Origin: Palsa-1150 sp964531095
GTDB lineage: Bacteria; Myxococcota_A; Polyangia; Polyangiales; Polyangiaceae
DNA length: 64,000 bases
Direction of reading: 5' to 3'
Assembly (NCBI GenBank): GCA_964531095.1
Contig: CAZHED010000001.1
Location: 186,001-250,000 of the forward strand
Shown: one piece after another, positions 9,066-17,163 of the stretch
Position numbering within the stretch: position 1 is the first letter of the stretch
How the letters are laid out: each line of letters begins with the position of its first letter
Notes under the pieces: generated by a model
Told to the model about the DNA's origin: nothing
Databases searched by the model: none
Seen by the model: only the letters and a program-made list of their open reading frames with translations
Position numbers and translations under genes: made by a program

Positions 9066-9190
9066 AAGCCCGGTGCTTCTCGTTGATACCGGCGCGCTGG
9101 CTCCGTCGGCCGCGCTCCAGATACCGTAGTATCCCTCGCGCGGCCGCCGGACCCATCGCTTGGTCTCGACGAGAATCACCGGGCTTTTAC
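9063..9190. repeat. 128-bp hairpin-bounded element, copy 1
   Basis: It begins exactly at the TAA of the sigma-factor gene. The left arm 9063-9086 (TAAAAGCCCGGTGCTTCTCG...) pairs with the right arm 9166-9190 apart from one bulge and two mismatches. The interior shares with the second copy at 20459-20586 a GATA after the left arm, a central TAC-n-GTAGTA followed by a GCGCG-rich stretch, and CGCTTGnTCTCGACGAnAA leading into the right arm. Both copies are exactly 128 bp. It may serve as a transcription terminator or RNA structure for the gene it follows. Confidence 0.75.
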
Positions 9191-9228
9191 TCTGGTCGGA
9201 CGGATCAGCCGGACGGTTCAGGATGAGG

Positions 9229-9337
9229 GATCGGAACGACGCTCGGGACGGATCGGAACGAGTCTCGGGACCGATCGGATGAGCCTTTGACGAACGGAAT
9301 TTGGCTCGGCTTACGCTTGCGCCTCGCGCTATAGCGC
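9229..9337 (+). promoter_or_regulatory. Putative control region of the DNA methyltransferase gene
   Basis: Two adjacent 22-bp copies (9229-9250, 9251-9272) of GGATCGGAACGAnnCTCGGGAC are followed by a partial third unit. After these come TTGACG (9288-9293), a possible -35, and 17 bases further on a weak CTTACG -10. A perfect 12-bp palindrome GCGCTATAGCGC lies at 9326-9337, six bases before the GTG start, where a bound regulator would block initiation. The repeats and palindrome are seen directly. The regulatory reading is inference. Confidence 0.45.
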
Positions 9338-9343
9338 TCGGCC

Positions 9344-10657
9344 GTGGCCGAGCTTGTCTGGAAGGGGAAGCGCCGCGCGCGCCGGGCGCCGGTCGTCCCG
9401 CTTCGCGCAGACGAGCTGTACGGCGAGGACGGCGAGGATCCGTGGCGCAACCGCCTCGTCCTCGGTGACAAGGCGCTGGTCTTACCGGCCCTCTTGCCCG
9501 ATCTCGCGGGGAAGGTCGCCCTCGTCTACGTCGATCCCCCCTTCGACACGGGGGGCGATTTCCATTTCAAAGCAACCATTCCTGGGGCCCCGGAGGGGGC
9601 TCCGCGAATTGCCGTTCCCGCCTACCGAGATGCGCGCGGCCTGGACGTGTGGCTCAATTGGTTCTTCGAGACGGTGGTCTCGCTCCGCGACCTGCTCGCG
9701 GACGATGGCAGCCTTTACGTCCATCTCGACCCTCACGTTTCGCACTACGCCAAAGTCGTGCTCGACGAAGTGTTCGGAGCAGACGCCTTTCAGCGCGAAA
9801 TCATCTGGCGCATCGGGTGGGTGAGCGGCTTCAAATCGCGCGCGCGCAACTGGATCAGAAACCATGACGTCGTCCTCTTCTACGCGAAGGGGGGAGCCCG
9901 GGGGCTCCGCTTCCACAAGGAATACATCCCGTATCCCGAGGGGTACGTTCGTCGAGACGGCGCGCTGCCGCGGGGACCGGGATGTCCGGTCGACGACGTG
10001 TGGAACGGCAGCGACGTCGACCGGCTCGATAGCATCCAGATCATGTCCTTTTCCGGCGAAAAGGTGGGCTTTCCGACGCAAAAGAACGAGAGCCTGATCG
10101 CGCGCATCGTCCGCGCGTCGTCGAGCCCGGGCGATGTCGTGCTCGATTGCTTCGTCGGGTCGGGAACGACCGCGGTGGTGGCCGAGAAGCTGGGGCGGCG
10201 CTGGGTCGCGTGCGACGCCTCGCCCATCGCCATCCACGCGGCGCGCAAGCGCCTGCTGGGGACTCCCGGCGTACGGTCGTTCGTCGTCGAGAGCGTCGGT
10301 TCCATCGAGACGGGTCCGCCGCGCAAGCTCGCTGCCCACGTCGCGGTCGGCGAGGGACGCCGCGCGACGATCACGCTCGATTCGTTCGCGATGCCGGCGC
10401 GAGCTGCCCCGGCCTCCGCGCGTGCGAGCGTCGCGCACTGGTCGCAGTGGATGGAGGGCTGGTGCGTCGACTGGGAGCACGACGGGGGTGCGCTCCGGGC
10501 CGGATCGCGAGCGTGGCGCGCCCGCGCGCAACCTGCGCTCCCGCTTTCGATGGTGCACACGTATGACGCGCCGGGGCGCTACGTCGCGCTGGTCAAAGTG
10601 TTCGACGTGCTCGGAGGCGCGACGACGAAGGCACTCGCGGTGGACGTGCGTCGGTAG
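9344..10657 (+). CDS. Orphan beta-class DNA adenine/cytosine-N4 methyltransferase
   Basis: 437 aa from GTG 9344. The catalytic motif IV is DPPF (residues 64-67). The AdoMet-binding motif I (LDCFVGSGTTAVVAEKLGRRWV) comes after it, near residue 265, with the target-recognition region between them. This is the beta order of Mod and CcrM-type enzymes. A C-terminal tail (HTYDAPGRYVALVKVFDVLG and following) has a PKD-like strand pattern, also present in some type III Mod proteins as I recall. No restriction subunit, helicase or specificity subunit is nearby, so this is probably a solitary epigenetic methylase. Recognition site not predictable. Confidence 0.85.
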   Translation: MAELVWKGKRRARRAPVVPLRADELYGEDGEDPWRNRLVLGDKALVLPALLPDLAGKVALVYVDPPFDTGGDFHFKATIPGAPEGAPRIAVPAYRDARGLDVWLNWFFETVVSLRDLLADDGSLYVHLDPHVSHYAKVVLDEVFGADAFQREIIWRIGWVSGFKSRARNWIRNHDVVLFYAKGGARGLRFHKEYIPYPEGYVRRDGALPRGPGCPVDDVWNGSDVDRLDSIQIMSFSGEKVGFPTQKNESLIARIVRASSSPGDVVLDCFVGSGTTAVVAEKLGRRWVACDASPIAIHAARKRLLGTPGVRSFVVESVGSIETGPPRKLAAHVAVGEGRRATITLDSFAMPARAAPASARASVAHWSQWMEGWCVDWEHDGGALRAGSRAWRARAQPALPLSMVHTYDAPGRYVALVKVFDVLGGATTKALAVDVRR

Positions 10658-10770
10658 GGCTCACAGCGCAGTGAGCCTGCCGCCAGCTCCTCGACCGCAG
10701 CACGAGCGGTTGCCCCGGACCCGGTGCTTGACCGGGGTGACGAGGCCCATTCCGTGCACGGCTTCGCGCC

Positions 10771-11268
10771 ATGAGCACGCTCGCTTTGACAGAGCTCTTG
10801 CGACGCCGTCACCGCGGCCTCGAATCGCGCATCGTCGCGCTGGAGGTCGACCACCGGATCCGGCGCCCGCGCGTTGTCCAGCTCGCCGAGGAACTAGTCG
10901 CGCATGCGACGGTCGAGCAGTTGGTGCTCTACCCGTACGCCGAGCAACTCTTGGGCCTGAGCGACCTATCGATGGAGATCGAGCGCTCGCTCGATGCGCT
11001 GCTCGGTGTGGTGGGCGGGATCGACGACGACGCGGAGTTCAATGTGGCGCTCGCCCGCCTGTCCGCGTCGTTCGAACAGCACGTCGCAGGGGATGAGGTG
11101 GGGCTATTGCCGATGGTCGAGGCGCTGAGCTCGCCCGAGGATCTCCTGCGCATGGGGCGGACGATCGAGGACTTCGAGCGCGCTCTTTCGACATCGCGCG
11201 GCGCTGGGCCGGGCTTCTGGCCGGAGACCGCAGGCGACGTCGTTGCGCGAGGCGGCGGACGGAACTAG
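10771..11268 (+). CDS. Hemerythrin-like HHE-domain protein
   Basis: 165 aa, soluble and helical. His and acidic residues sit in the spacing expected for a metal-binding four-helix bundle: RRRHRGLE near residue 14, LVAHATVEQLVLYPYAE near 45-57 and ASFEQHVAGDEVGLLPMVE near 94-104. Family members bind a di-iron centre and sense or store O2, NO or iron. Here the second helix has A-H-A-x-x-E rather than the usual H-x-x-x-E-E, so the iron site may be altered. It stands alone between the methylase and a repeat-rich gap. Confidence 0.7.
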   Translation: MSTLALTELLRRRHRGLESRIVALEVDHRIRRPRVVQLAEELVAHATVEQLVLYPYAEQLLGLSDLSMEIERSLDALLGVVGGIDDDAEFNVALARLSASFEQHVAGDEVGLLPMVEALSSPEDLLRMGRTIEDFERALSTSRGAGPGFWPETAGDVVARGGGRN

Positions 11269-11275
11269 CGCACTC

Positions 11276-11600
11276 TGGGGGTGGCTTCCGCGTGGAGCCG
11301 CGCGCTCTGGGCGGCTTCCGCCCGGAGCATCGCGCGCTACGGGTTGGCTTACGGGCGGAGCAACCGCGCACTCGGGGGCGAGCAACCGCGCTCCAATGGT
11401 TTACGGGTGGGGGGCTCTACGGGGGGAGCGTGGGCGAGCAACCGCGCTCCAATGGTTTACGGGTGGGGGGCTCTACGGGGGGAGCGTCTGCGCTCCCCCA
11501 GGGTGCAAGGGGTGCCAGCCGCGTCAGCCGGAGCGGCGCCCCGAAGTGCGTACAACAAAGGCCACGCCGGAGGGGCGCTGCGGAGGCTGCACGAGACAGC
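11276..11600 (+). repeat. Intergenic G-rich repeat element, copy 2, with a 56-bp tandem duplication
   Basis: The gap upstream of alaS is built of degenerate units (CGCGCNCTnGGGGnGGCTTnCG-like). It includes an exact head-to-tail 56-bp duplication (11376-11431 and 11432-11487; unit begins GGGCGAGCAACCGCGCTCCA). A hairpin GGGGGAGCG-tct-GCGCTCCCCC follows, then the 29-bp core 11520-11548 shared with 3451-3479, then CGGAGGCTGCACGAGAC at 11581-11597. The last of these ends about 30 bases before alaS. The alaS promoter must lie in or before this element. Confidence 0.75.
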
Positions 11601-11626
11601 TGCACAAGATGCTATACGCCCTTGCC

Positions 11627-14365
11627 ATGCCCTGCCTCCCCTCTGCCGAGGTTCGCCGCGTCTTCCTCGACTATTTCGGTAATCGAGGGCACCAGGTCGT
11701 CGCGAGCTCGCCGCTCGTGCCGCAGAACGACCCCACGCTGATGTTCACCAACGCCGGGATGGTCCAGTTCAAGGACGTATTCGTCGGCAAAGATACTCGG
11801 CCCTACAAGCGAGCGACTTCGAGCCAGAAGGTCATTCGCATCAGCGGCAAGCACAATGACTTGGAGAACGTCGGCGTCACCGCTCGGCACCACACGTTCT
11901 TCGAGATGCTGGGGAACTTCTCTTTCTCCGACTATTTCAAGGAAGAGGCCATCGCCTACGCATGGGAGCTCCTGACGCGGGAGTACGCTCTCGACCCGAC
12001 GCGCATGATGATCACCGTCTTCGGCGGCGAGGAAGGCGTCGCCGCTGACGAAGAGGCGCGGGGCATCTGGCGCAAAGTGACCGGCTTTGGCGACGAACGC
12101 ATCGTCGGCCTCGGGATGAAAGACAACTTCTGGCAAATGGGGGACACCGGCCCCTGCGGACCTTGCACCGAAATTCACTGGTTCAATGGCGACATCTCCG
12201 CGGGCGTGCCGTATGCGGCGCTCGGCAACGAGCCGACCCCCGACGGCCTCGGCTGGACGGAGCTCTGGAACCTGGTGTTCATGCAGTTCGAGCGCACGGT
12301 CGATTCACACGGGGGCGCCAAGCTCACGCCGCTCCCCAAGCCGTGCGTCGACACGGGAATGGGTCTCGAGCGCATCTTGAGCGTTCTCCAGGGAGTGACG
12401 AGCAATTACGACACCGACCTTCTTCGAGCCCTCGTCGACAAGGCAAGCGCGATCAGCGGGAAGCGATACGGCCATTCCCAGGGTGATGACGACGTCTCCA
12501 TGCGCGTCATCGCCGACCACGCGCGCACGACCGCGTTTCTGATTGCCGAGGGGGTGTTCCCCGACCGCGTCGGGCGCGAGTACGTGCTCCGGCGCGTCAT
12601 GCGGCGCGCCGTTCGGCACGGTCACCGGCTCGGTATCCGCGAACCGTTCCTGCACGAAGTGGCGCTCGAGGTCGTCCGCCTGATGGGCGAGCAATACCCG
12701 GAGCTCAAGCGCCGCAGCGATCTCATCGCCAACGTGGCGCGACAAGAAGAAGAACGCTTCCGAGAGACGATCGAGCGTGGACTCAAGATCCTCGACGACG
12801 AGATCGCGAGCCTGAAAGGGTCCCCGACCTCGACGCTCTCCGGCGCGACGACGTTCAAGCTCTACGACACCTTCGGCTTCCCCGCCGACCTCACCCAGGT
12901 CATCGCGGCCGAGCGGGGCGTCGTCGTGGACATGGATGGATACAAACGCGAGCTCAAGGAGCAGCAAGTCCGCAGCGAGGGATCCAAGCTGGGAGAGGCG
13001 GCGCTCGACCACGTGTGGCGCGAAGTGCTCGAGGCGGTCCATAGAAAGGCGTCCGCCGGCACGAAGTTCGGCGGCTACGAGAGCGAGCAGGCACGAGGGA
13101 CGGTCGTGGCCATCGTAAGGCAGGGGCAGCTCGTCATCCGCGCGATGCAAGGGGAGGACGCGATCTTGGTCACGGACATGACGCCCTTCTACGGCGAATC
13201 GGGCGGACAAGTCGGCGACAAGGGCGCCATCGAGCGTCGCGAAGGCGAGCCGATGCGCTTCGACGTCGTGGACACGCAAAAGCCCATCGCCGGGGTCATC
13301 GCCCACGTCGGCAAGGTCTCGCGAGGCGCGGTCGCGGTCGGGGACACCGTCCACCTCGAGGTCAATCACGAGCTCCGGACGGCGACGCGCCGCAACCACT
13401 CGGCGACGCACTTGCTCCACTGGGCCCTTCGGACCGTGCTGGGCGAGCAGGCCTCGCAGAAAGGGTCGCTGGTCGGGCCCGATCGGTTGCGCTTCGACTT
13501 CGCGCACGGAAGGGCGCTGGAAACGGCGGAGATCACCCGCATCGAAGACCTGGTCAACGCCAAGATCCTCGGCGACGCGCCGGTGGTCACGGAAGTGCTT
13601 CCCATCGACGAGGCGCGCAAGCGCGGCGCGGTCGCGATCTTCGAGGAGAAATACGGCGACGTCGTACGAATGCTCACGATGACGGCCGACTCGGTCGAGC
13701 TGTGCGGCGGCACCCACGCGCGCGCGCTCGGCGAGATCGGCCTCTTCAAGATCGTGAGCGAACAAGGACTCGCCGCGGGGGTGCGGCGCATCGAGGCGGC
13801 GACGGGGATGAACGCGCTCGGGCACGTGCGGTCGATCGAGGGCGTCGCCCAGGCCGCCGCCCGCGCCGCCGGAACGTCCGTCAAGTCACTGCCGGAGCGG
13901 ATCGAGAAGCTGCAGCAAGAGAAGCGGCAGCTGGAGAAGGAGGTCGCGGATCTGAAGCGGGCCGTTGCCCTTCGCTCGACGGCGGAAATGAAAAGCGAAG
14001 CCAAGGGCGAGGCGACGGTCACACCTCTGGGCCACCGAGCCCGCGACATCCCCGGCGGCAAAGCGCTCGCGGAACGCATCCAGGTCGCCGACGCGGCCAC
14101 CCTTCGCGAAGTGGCCGAGCAGTGGCGCGATAAGCTCGGCTCCGCGGTCGTTCTCGTCGGGGCGGCTGAAAAAGGCAGAGCGATGCTCGTTCTTACCGTG
14201 TCGAAAGACCTCACGGCCCGCTACAACGCCGGGCAGATCATCAAGGACATCGCGCAGATGCTCGGTGGTTCGGGCGGCGGCCGGCCCGACATGGCGCAGG
14301 CCGGGGGTACCCAGGTCGACAAACTGGACGAAGCGCTGGACAGCCTTTATGCGCGCCTCGCCTGA
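11627..14365 (+). CDS. alaS: Alanyl-tRNA synthetase
   Basis: Charges tRNA-Ala in the cytoplasm. I choose ATG 11627 (MPCLPSAEVRRVFLDYFGNRGHQVV), which aligns with the usual N-terminus; ATG 11609 is in frame six codons upstream. The product is 912 aa. The class II catalytic core comes first (SSPLVPQNDPTLMFTNAGMVQFK, GDTGPCGPCTEIH). The editing domain follows, with its zinc and catalytic His/Cys motifs (NHSATHLLH and CGGTHARALGEIG). Last are a coiled-coil stretch and the C-Ala domain ending in GGSGGGRPDMAQAGG. All key motifs are intact. The long frame upstream crosses the repeat element and is not coding. Confidence 0.96.
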   Translation: MPCLPSAEVRRVFLDYFGNRGHQVVASSPLVPQNDPTLMFTNAGMVQFKDVFVGKDTRPYKRATSSQKVIRISGKHNDLENVGVTARHHTFFEMLGNFSFSDYFKEEAIAYAWELLTREYALDPTRMMITVFGGEEGVAADEEARGIWRKVTGFGDERIVGLGMKDNFWQMGDTGPCGPCTEIHWFNGDISAGVPYAALGNEPTPDGLGWTELWNLVFMQFERTVDSHGGAKLTPLPKPCVDTGMGLERILSVLQGVTSNYDTDLLRALVDKASAISGKRYGHSQGDDDVSMRVIADHARTTAFLIAEGVFPDRVGREYVLRRVMRRAVRHGHRLGIREPFLHEVALEVVRLMGEQYPELKRRSDLIANVARQEEERFRETIERGLKILDDEIASLKGSPTSTLSGATTFKLYDTFGFPADLTQVIAAERGVVVDMDGYKRELKEQQVRSEGSKLGEAALDHVWREVLEAVHRKASAGTKFGGYESEQARGTVVAIVRQGQLVIRAMQGEDAILVTDMTPFYGESGGQVGDKGAIERREGEPMRFDVVDTQKPIAGVIAHVGKVSRGAVAVGDTVHLEVNHELRTATRRNHSATHLLHWALRTVLGEQASQKGSLVGPDRLRFDFAHGRALETAEITRIEDLVNAKILGDAPVVTEVLPIDEARKRGAVAIFEEKYGDVVRMLTMTADSVELCGGTHARALGEIGLFKIVSEQGLAAGVRRIEAATGMNALGHVRSIEGVAQAAARAAGTSVKSLPERIEKLQQEKRQLEKEVADLKRAVALRSTAEMKSEAKGEATVTPLGHRARDIPGGKALAERIQVADAATLREVAEQWRDKLGSAVVLVGAAEKGRAMLVLTVSKDLTARYNAGQIIKDIAQMLGGSGGGRPDMAQAGGTQVDKLDEALDSLYARLA

Positions 14366-14371
14366 GGCGCG
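14352..14371 (+). terminator. Hairpin over the alaS stop codon
   Basis: CGCGCCTC-gcct-GAGGCGCG forms a perfect 8-bp stem that includes the alaS TGA. There is no T-tract after it, so this is either a weak or Rho-assisted terminator or simply an mRNA 3' stabiliser. Confidence 0.4.
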
Positions 14372-14467
14372 AGTGTGGACGCGGCGGGCGACCATGTGAC
14401 ACCCTAGAGGTTCACGGGCTGATCAGAAGCGTCCCAGTGCCCGGGAGCGAGGCGTGCCGAGGAAAGG

Positions 14468-16183
14468 ATGACCGAGTCGAGCCGGAGCGGCGCCCCGCCG
14501 CTGACGCACGGAACGGTCGTCAACGACCGCTACGAAATTCGTCAGAGCCTCGGCAAGGGGGGCATGGGCGAGGTCTTCCTCGCCTACGACCGCACCACCC
14601 AGCAGGCGGTGGCGCTGAAGATCGTCCGCGAGGAATCGCGCATGCCGGGCGACGACGAAGCGCTGCGCCAGGAGCTCATCTTGGCGCGCAAGGTGAGCCA
14701 CCCGAACGTGTGCCGCGTCTTCGATCTCGCCCCGAGCGCGTACGGGCCGATTCTCGTGATGGAGTACATCACCGGGCAAACGTTGCACGCGCATATCCGC
14801 CGCAAGAAGGGGTCGGGCGGGTACACGGCCGATGAGTTCCGGCGCATCGCTCACGACGTCGCCTCCGGGGTCGCCGCCATCCATGCGCAGGGTCTCGTCC
14901 ACGGCGACCTGAAGCCCGGCAACGTCATGGTTACGACCAACGTCGACGGTCTCTTCGGCAAGGCGATCGTGCTCGACTTCGGCTTCGCCAAGGAGCGCGC
15001 ACGTTCTTCGGCGCGCCGCCCCGGCGCCCCGCCCGATGGTGGAACGCCCAATTACATGGGCCCGGAGCGGATCCGGTCGGGCGGCGCCAGCCCGGAGGAC
15101 GACGTCTACGCGGTCGGGCTGACGTTGCTTGAGATGTGGACGTGCCGCGTTCCCGAGCCCGGCTACAAGCCGCGCGGCAAGCCGATGCGCCAGCAGATCA
15201 TGTTCGACGTGCCGTCGGGCCTCAGCATCGACGAAATCAAACAGGTCTTTCGAAGCCTCGCCGAAGATCCGCAGCTGCGGCTGCCCGCCCGCCACCTGCG
15301 CTTCTTCAACCCGTTCACGTTGACGACCAACCCCATCCAGGTTCCTCGCGACCGGCTCGATCCCGGGCCGCCGACCGGCCGCAACGTGTCGCAGTCGTTC
15401 GTGCCGGGCGCGCAATCGCTCCTGGCGACCTTTGCGTCCAATTCGCCCGAGTTCGTCGGTGAGCTCGTCAGCCTCGACAAACCAGTGGTCGCCGTCGGCC
15501 GCCGGATCGACAACGAGATCGTCGTCCCGGAGGCGACGGTCAGCGGGCTGCACGCCCAGCTCCGGTGGCAGAACGCGACGTGGACCGTCGAAGACATGGG
15601 TTCGACCAACGGCACGTACGTCGATTTCTCGTACGAGCGGCGCAAGACGATGACCCTCATGCACGGCGGTGAGGTGCAGTTCGGGGAGCTGCGCTTCAAG
15701 CTCGTGAGCTTCGGTCGCGGCAGCCCCAACCAGAAGCGCGCCCGCGCCTTCCTTGCGAAGCGCGACGGGCTCACCGGGCTGCTCACGCGCGAGGAGCTGC
15801 TGCGCGCCCTCGACGAGGAGGCGGCGTTCGCCGACTGGGTCGAGGCGCCGCTCACTCTGGCGCGCTACGAGCTGCGGGGCTCGAACCGCGCGGCGAGCGA
15901 CCGACCCACGATTCTCGAAATGCTCGCGCTGCGCCGGGCTGCGACCCGCGTCGTCGAGCTGACCGACATGCTCCTGCTCTCGCTCATCGCGGTGACGGCC
16001 GGGCGCACCGGACCGCTGCGCTTCTGCGTGGCGATGGTGGGTCCGGGTGCGCAGGAGGCGCGAAACCTCGTGGAGCAGGTCGTCGGACAAGTGCAGGGAA
16101 TGTTGCCGGACGGTCTCGAGCTGGCGGCGACGATCGCCGCGTACGAGCTCGGCGTCAGTTTCGGCTCGCTGGTCGATGCGTAG
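14468..16183 (+). CDS. Ser/Thr protein kinase with FHA domain and degenerate GGDEF-like tail
   Basis: 571 aa, apparently cytoplasmic. Residues about 20-290 are a kinase domain with glycine loop LGKGGMGEV, ATP-binding Lys51 (VALK), catalytic loop HGDLKPGN (Gly replaces the usual Arg of HRD) and DFGFAK. An FHA domain follows at about 340-415 (VGRRIDNEIVVPEATVSGLH...STNGTYV), which would bind phosphothreonine. The C-terminal 140 residues start RDGLTGLLTREELLRAL, like the beginning of a GGDEF domain, but lack a GGDEF signature. HGD kinases avoid the RD-type activation-loop control. It probably starts its own transcript after alaS. Confidence 0.88.
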   Translation: MTESSRSGAPPLTHGTVVNDRYEIRQSLGKGGMGEVFLAYDRTTQQAVALKIVREESRMPGDDEALRQELILARKVSHPNVCRVFDLAPSAYGPILVMEYITGQTLHAHIRRKKGSGGYTADEFRRIAHDVASGVAAIHAQGLVHGDLKPGNVMVTTNVDGLFGKAIVLDFGFAKERARSSARRPGAPPDGGTPNYMGPERIRSGGASPEDDVYAVGLTLLEMWTCRVPEPGYKPRGKPMRQQIMFDVPSGLSIDEIKQVFRSLAEDPQLRLPARHLRFFNPFTLTTNPIQVPRDRLDPGPPTGRNVSQSFVPGAQSLLATFASNSPEFVGELVSLDKPVVAVGRRIDNEIVVPEATVSGLHAQLRWQNATWTVEDMGSTNGTYVDFSYERRKTMTLMHGGEVQFGELRFKLVSFGRGSPNQKRARAFLAKRDGLTGLLTREELLRALDEEAAFADWVEAPLTLARYELRGSNRAASDRPTILEMLALRRAATRVVELTDMLLLSLIAVTAGRTGPLRFCVAMVGPGAQEARNLVEQVVGQVQGMLPDGLELAATIAAYELGVSFGSLVDA

Positions 16184-16228
16184 CTTGATCCCCGCGGCTG
16201 CGCGCGGGTAGCGTGCGCGCCTGAGAGC

Positions 16229-16888
16229 ATGGCCGAGCCTCGCGACCCGCACCCCCCTTCCGATCCGCGCCCCACGCTGCGTCGGGGGGGTCTGGCCCTT
16301 CGAGACGGACGAGACCGGACGGTGCGTGTGCAGCTCGCCGCCGCGCTGGTGGCGGGTCTGGTGCTCGTGGCGACCGGGCTTTATTTGTGGCGGCGTCCTC
16401 ACCTGCCCGCGGAGGCGCCGGCGACCGAGGCCGCGTCGGCGTCCGCCCCGGCGCCTGTGGCCGCCGCGGGCCCGCCCGTCGTCACGGCCGACGCGGGGGC
16501 ACCCTCGCCGGTCACGCTGTCGGATGCGCGGGTTCTCGCCTGCCACGACCGGGGGCCCAAGAAGACGCCCGTCGATCAGTGCGACCACGTGCCGCCGCTC
16601 GAAAAGGCGCTCACGGACGCGGTCGAGCAGGCGGCGGCGTGCGTGCCGGAGTCGGTGAGCAGCGGGACGATCGAATACGTCGCGGACGTGAGCTTTCTGC
16701 GGCAGAAAGTGAGCGTCGTCCTGCCGCGGGCGGGGCGATCGGTGCGCGACCGCAAAGTGCTCGGGGCCTGCGCTTCTGCCGTGCGCAGCGTGATGAGCAC
16801 GGTCCCGCTCGCGGGGGTCGAACACCAGCACGCGCGCTACCGGATCTCGATCACCGCCACCTATCGGCGATCGGCCCGAGGGGGCTGA
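16229..16888 (+). CDS. Single-pass membrane protein, function unknown
   Basis: 219 aa. A short cytoplasmic N-terminus leads into one transmembrane helix (LAAALVAGLVLVATGLYLWRR, residues about 34-54), then an Ala/Pro-rich linker. An extracytoplasmic domain of about 130 residues with three or four Cys (VLACHDRG, VDQCDHVPP, AACVPESVS, LGACASAV) follows. This anchor-linker-domain layout is common for myxobacterial AgmX/TonB-like or sensor accessory proteins, but I recognise no named domain. It follows the kinase-FHA gene by 45 bases in the same direction, so the two may be co-transcribed. Confidence 0.65.
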   Translation: MAEPRDPHPPSDPRPTLRRGGLALRDGRDRTVRVQLAAALVAGLVLVATGLYLWRRPHLPAEAPATEAASASAPAPVAAAGPPVVTADAGAPSPVTLSDARVLACHDRGPKKTPVDQCDHVPPLEKALTDAVEQAAACVPESVSSGTIEYVADVSFLRQKVSVVLPRAGRSVRDRKVLGACASAVRSVMSTVPLAGVEHQHARYRISITATYRRSARGG

Positions 16889-16932
16889 GGAGTGCGTTGA
16901 CGAGCGGCGCCCGAGCGGTCACGATTCGGTCC

Positions 16933-17127
16933 ATGAAGGTCGTGCTCCCGTTTCTCGCCGCTGCCGCCTCGTTCGTTCCGTCGGTCGCCCTGGCGTGTCC
17001 GTACAGCTCCGGTGCCGCAGGATGTGGCGCATGTGGCTCATCGCTCTCGCTGCTGGGCTACGGCGCGCTGCTCTTCGTGGGTCTCGGCGCTGGCTTCGTG
17101 TCGGTCGCCTTCGACCGGAGGCGCTAG
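16933..17127 (+). CDS. Small Cys-rich membrane or secreted protein (64 aa)
   Basis: A short frame from ATG 16933 to TAG 17127. The N-terminus is a clear signal peptide (LPFLAAAASFVPSVALA), then a short Cys-rich segment CPYSSGAAGCGACG. A second hydrophobic helix follows (LSLLGYGALLFVGLGAGFVSVAF), ending FDRRR, so the mature form would be a small inner-membrane protein with a periplasmic cysteine loop. The C-x8-C-x2-C pattern could bind a metal or be oxidised. It precedes purF by 36 bases. Function unknown. Confidence 0.55.
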   Translation: MKVVLPFLAAAASFVPSVALACPYSSGAAGCGACGSSLSLLGYGALLFVGLGAGFVSVAFDRRR

Positions 17128-17163
17128 CGGCCGGGGCCCGACGAGGTTAAGTTCTCGGCGCCG

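Noticed and set aside
11243..11626. N-terminal extension of alaS to 11243
   Set aside because: Runs through the G-rich repeat element; the family's N-terminus begins at 11627.
12305..13825. 506-aa minus-strand frame
   Set aside because: Antisense of alaS, whose catalytic motifs are intact.
14423..16831. 802-aa open frame on the minus strand
   Set aside because: Antisense of the kinase-FHA gene; composition is that of a high-GC shadow frame (Arg/His/Asp-rich).
16387..16932. Long N-terminal extension of the 64-aa protein
   Set aside because: Lies in a different frame over the preceding membrane-protein gene; the signal peptide begins at 16933.
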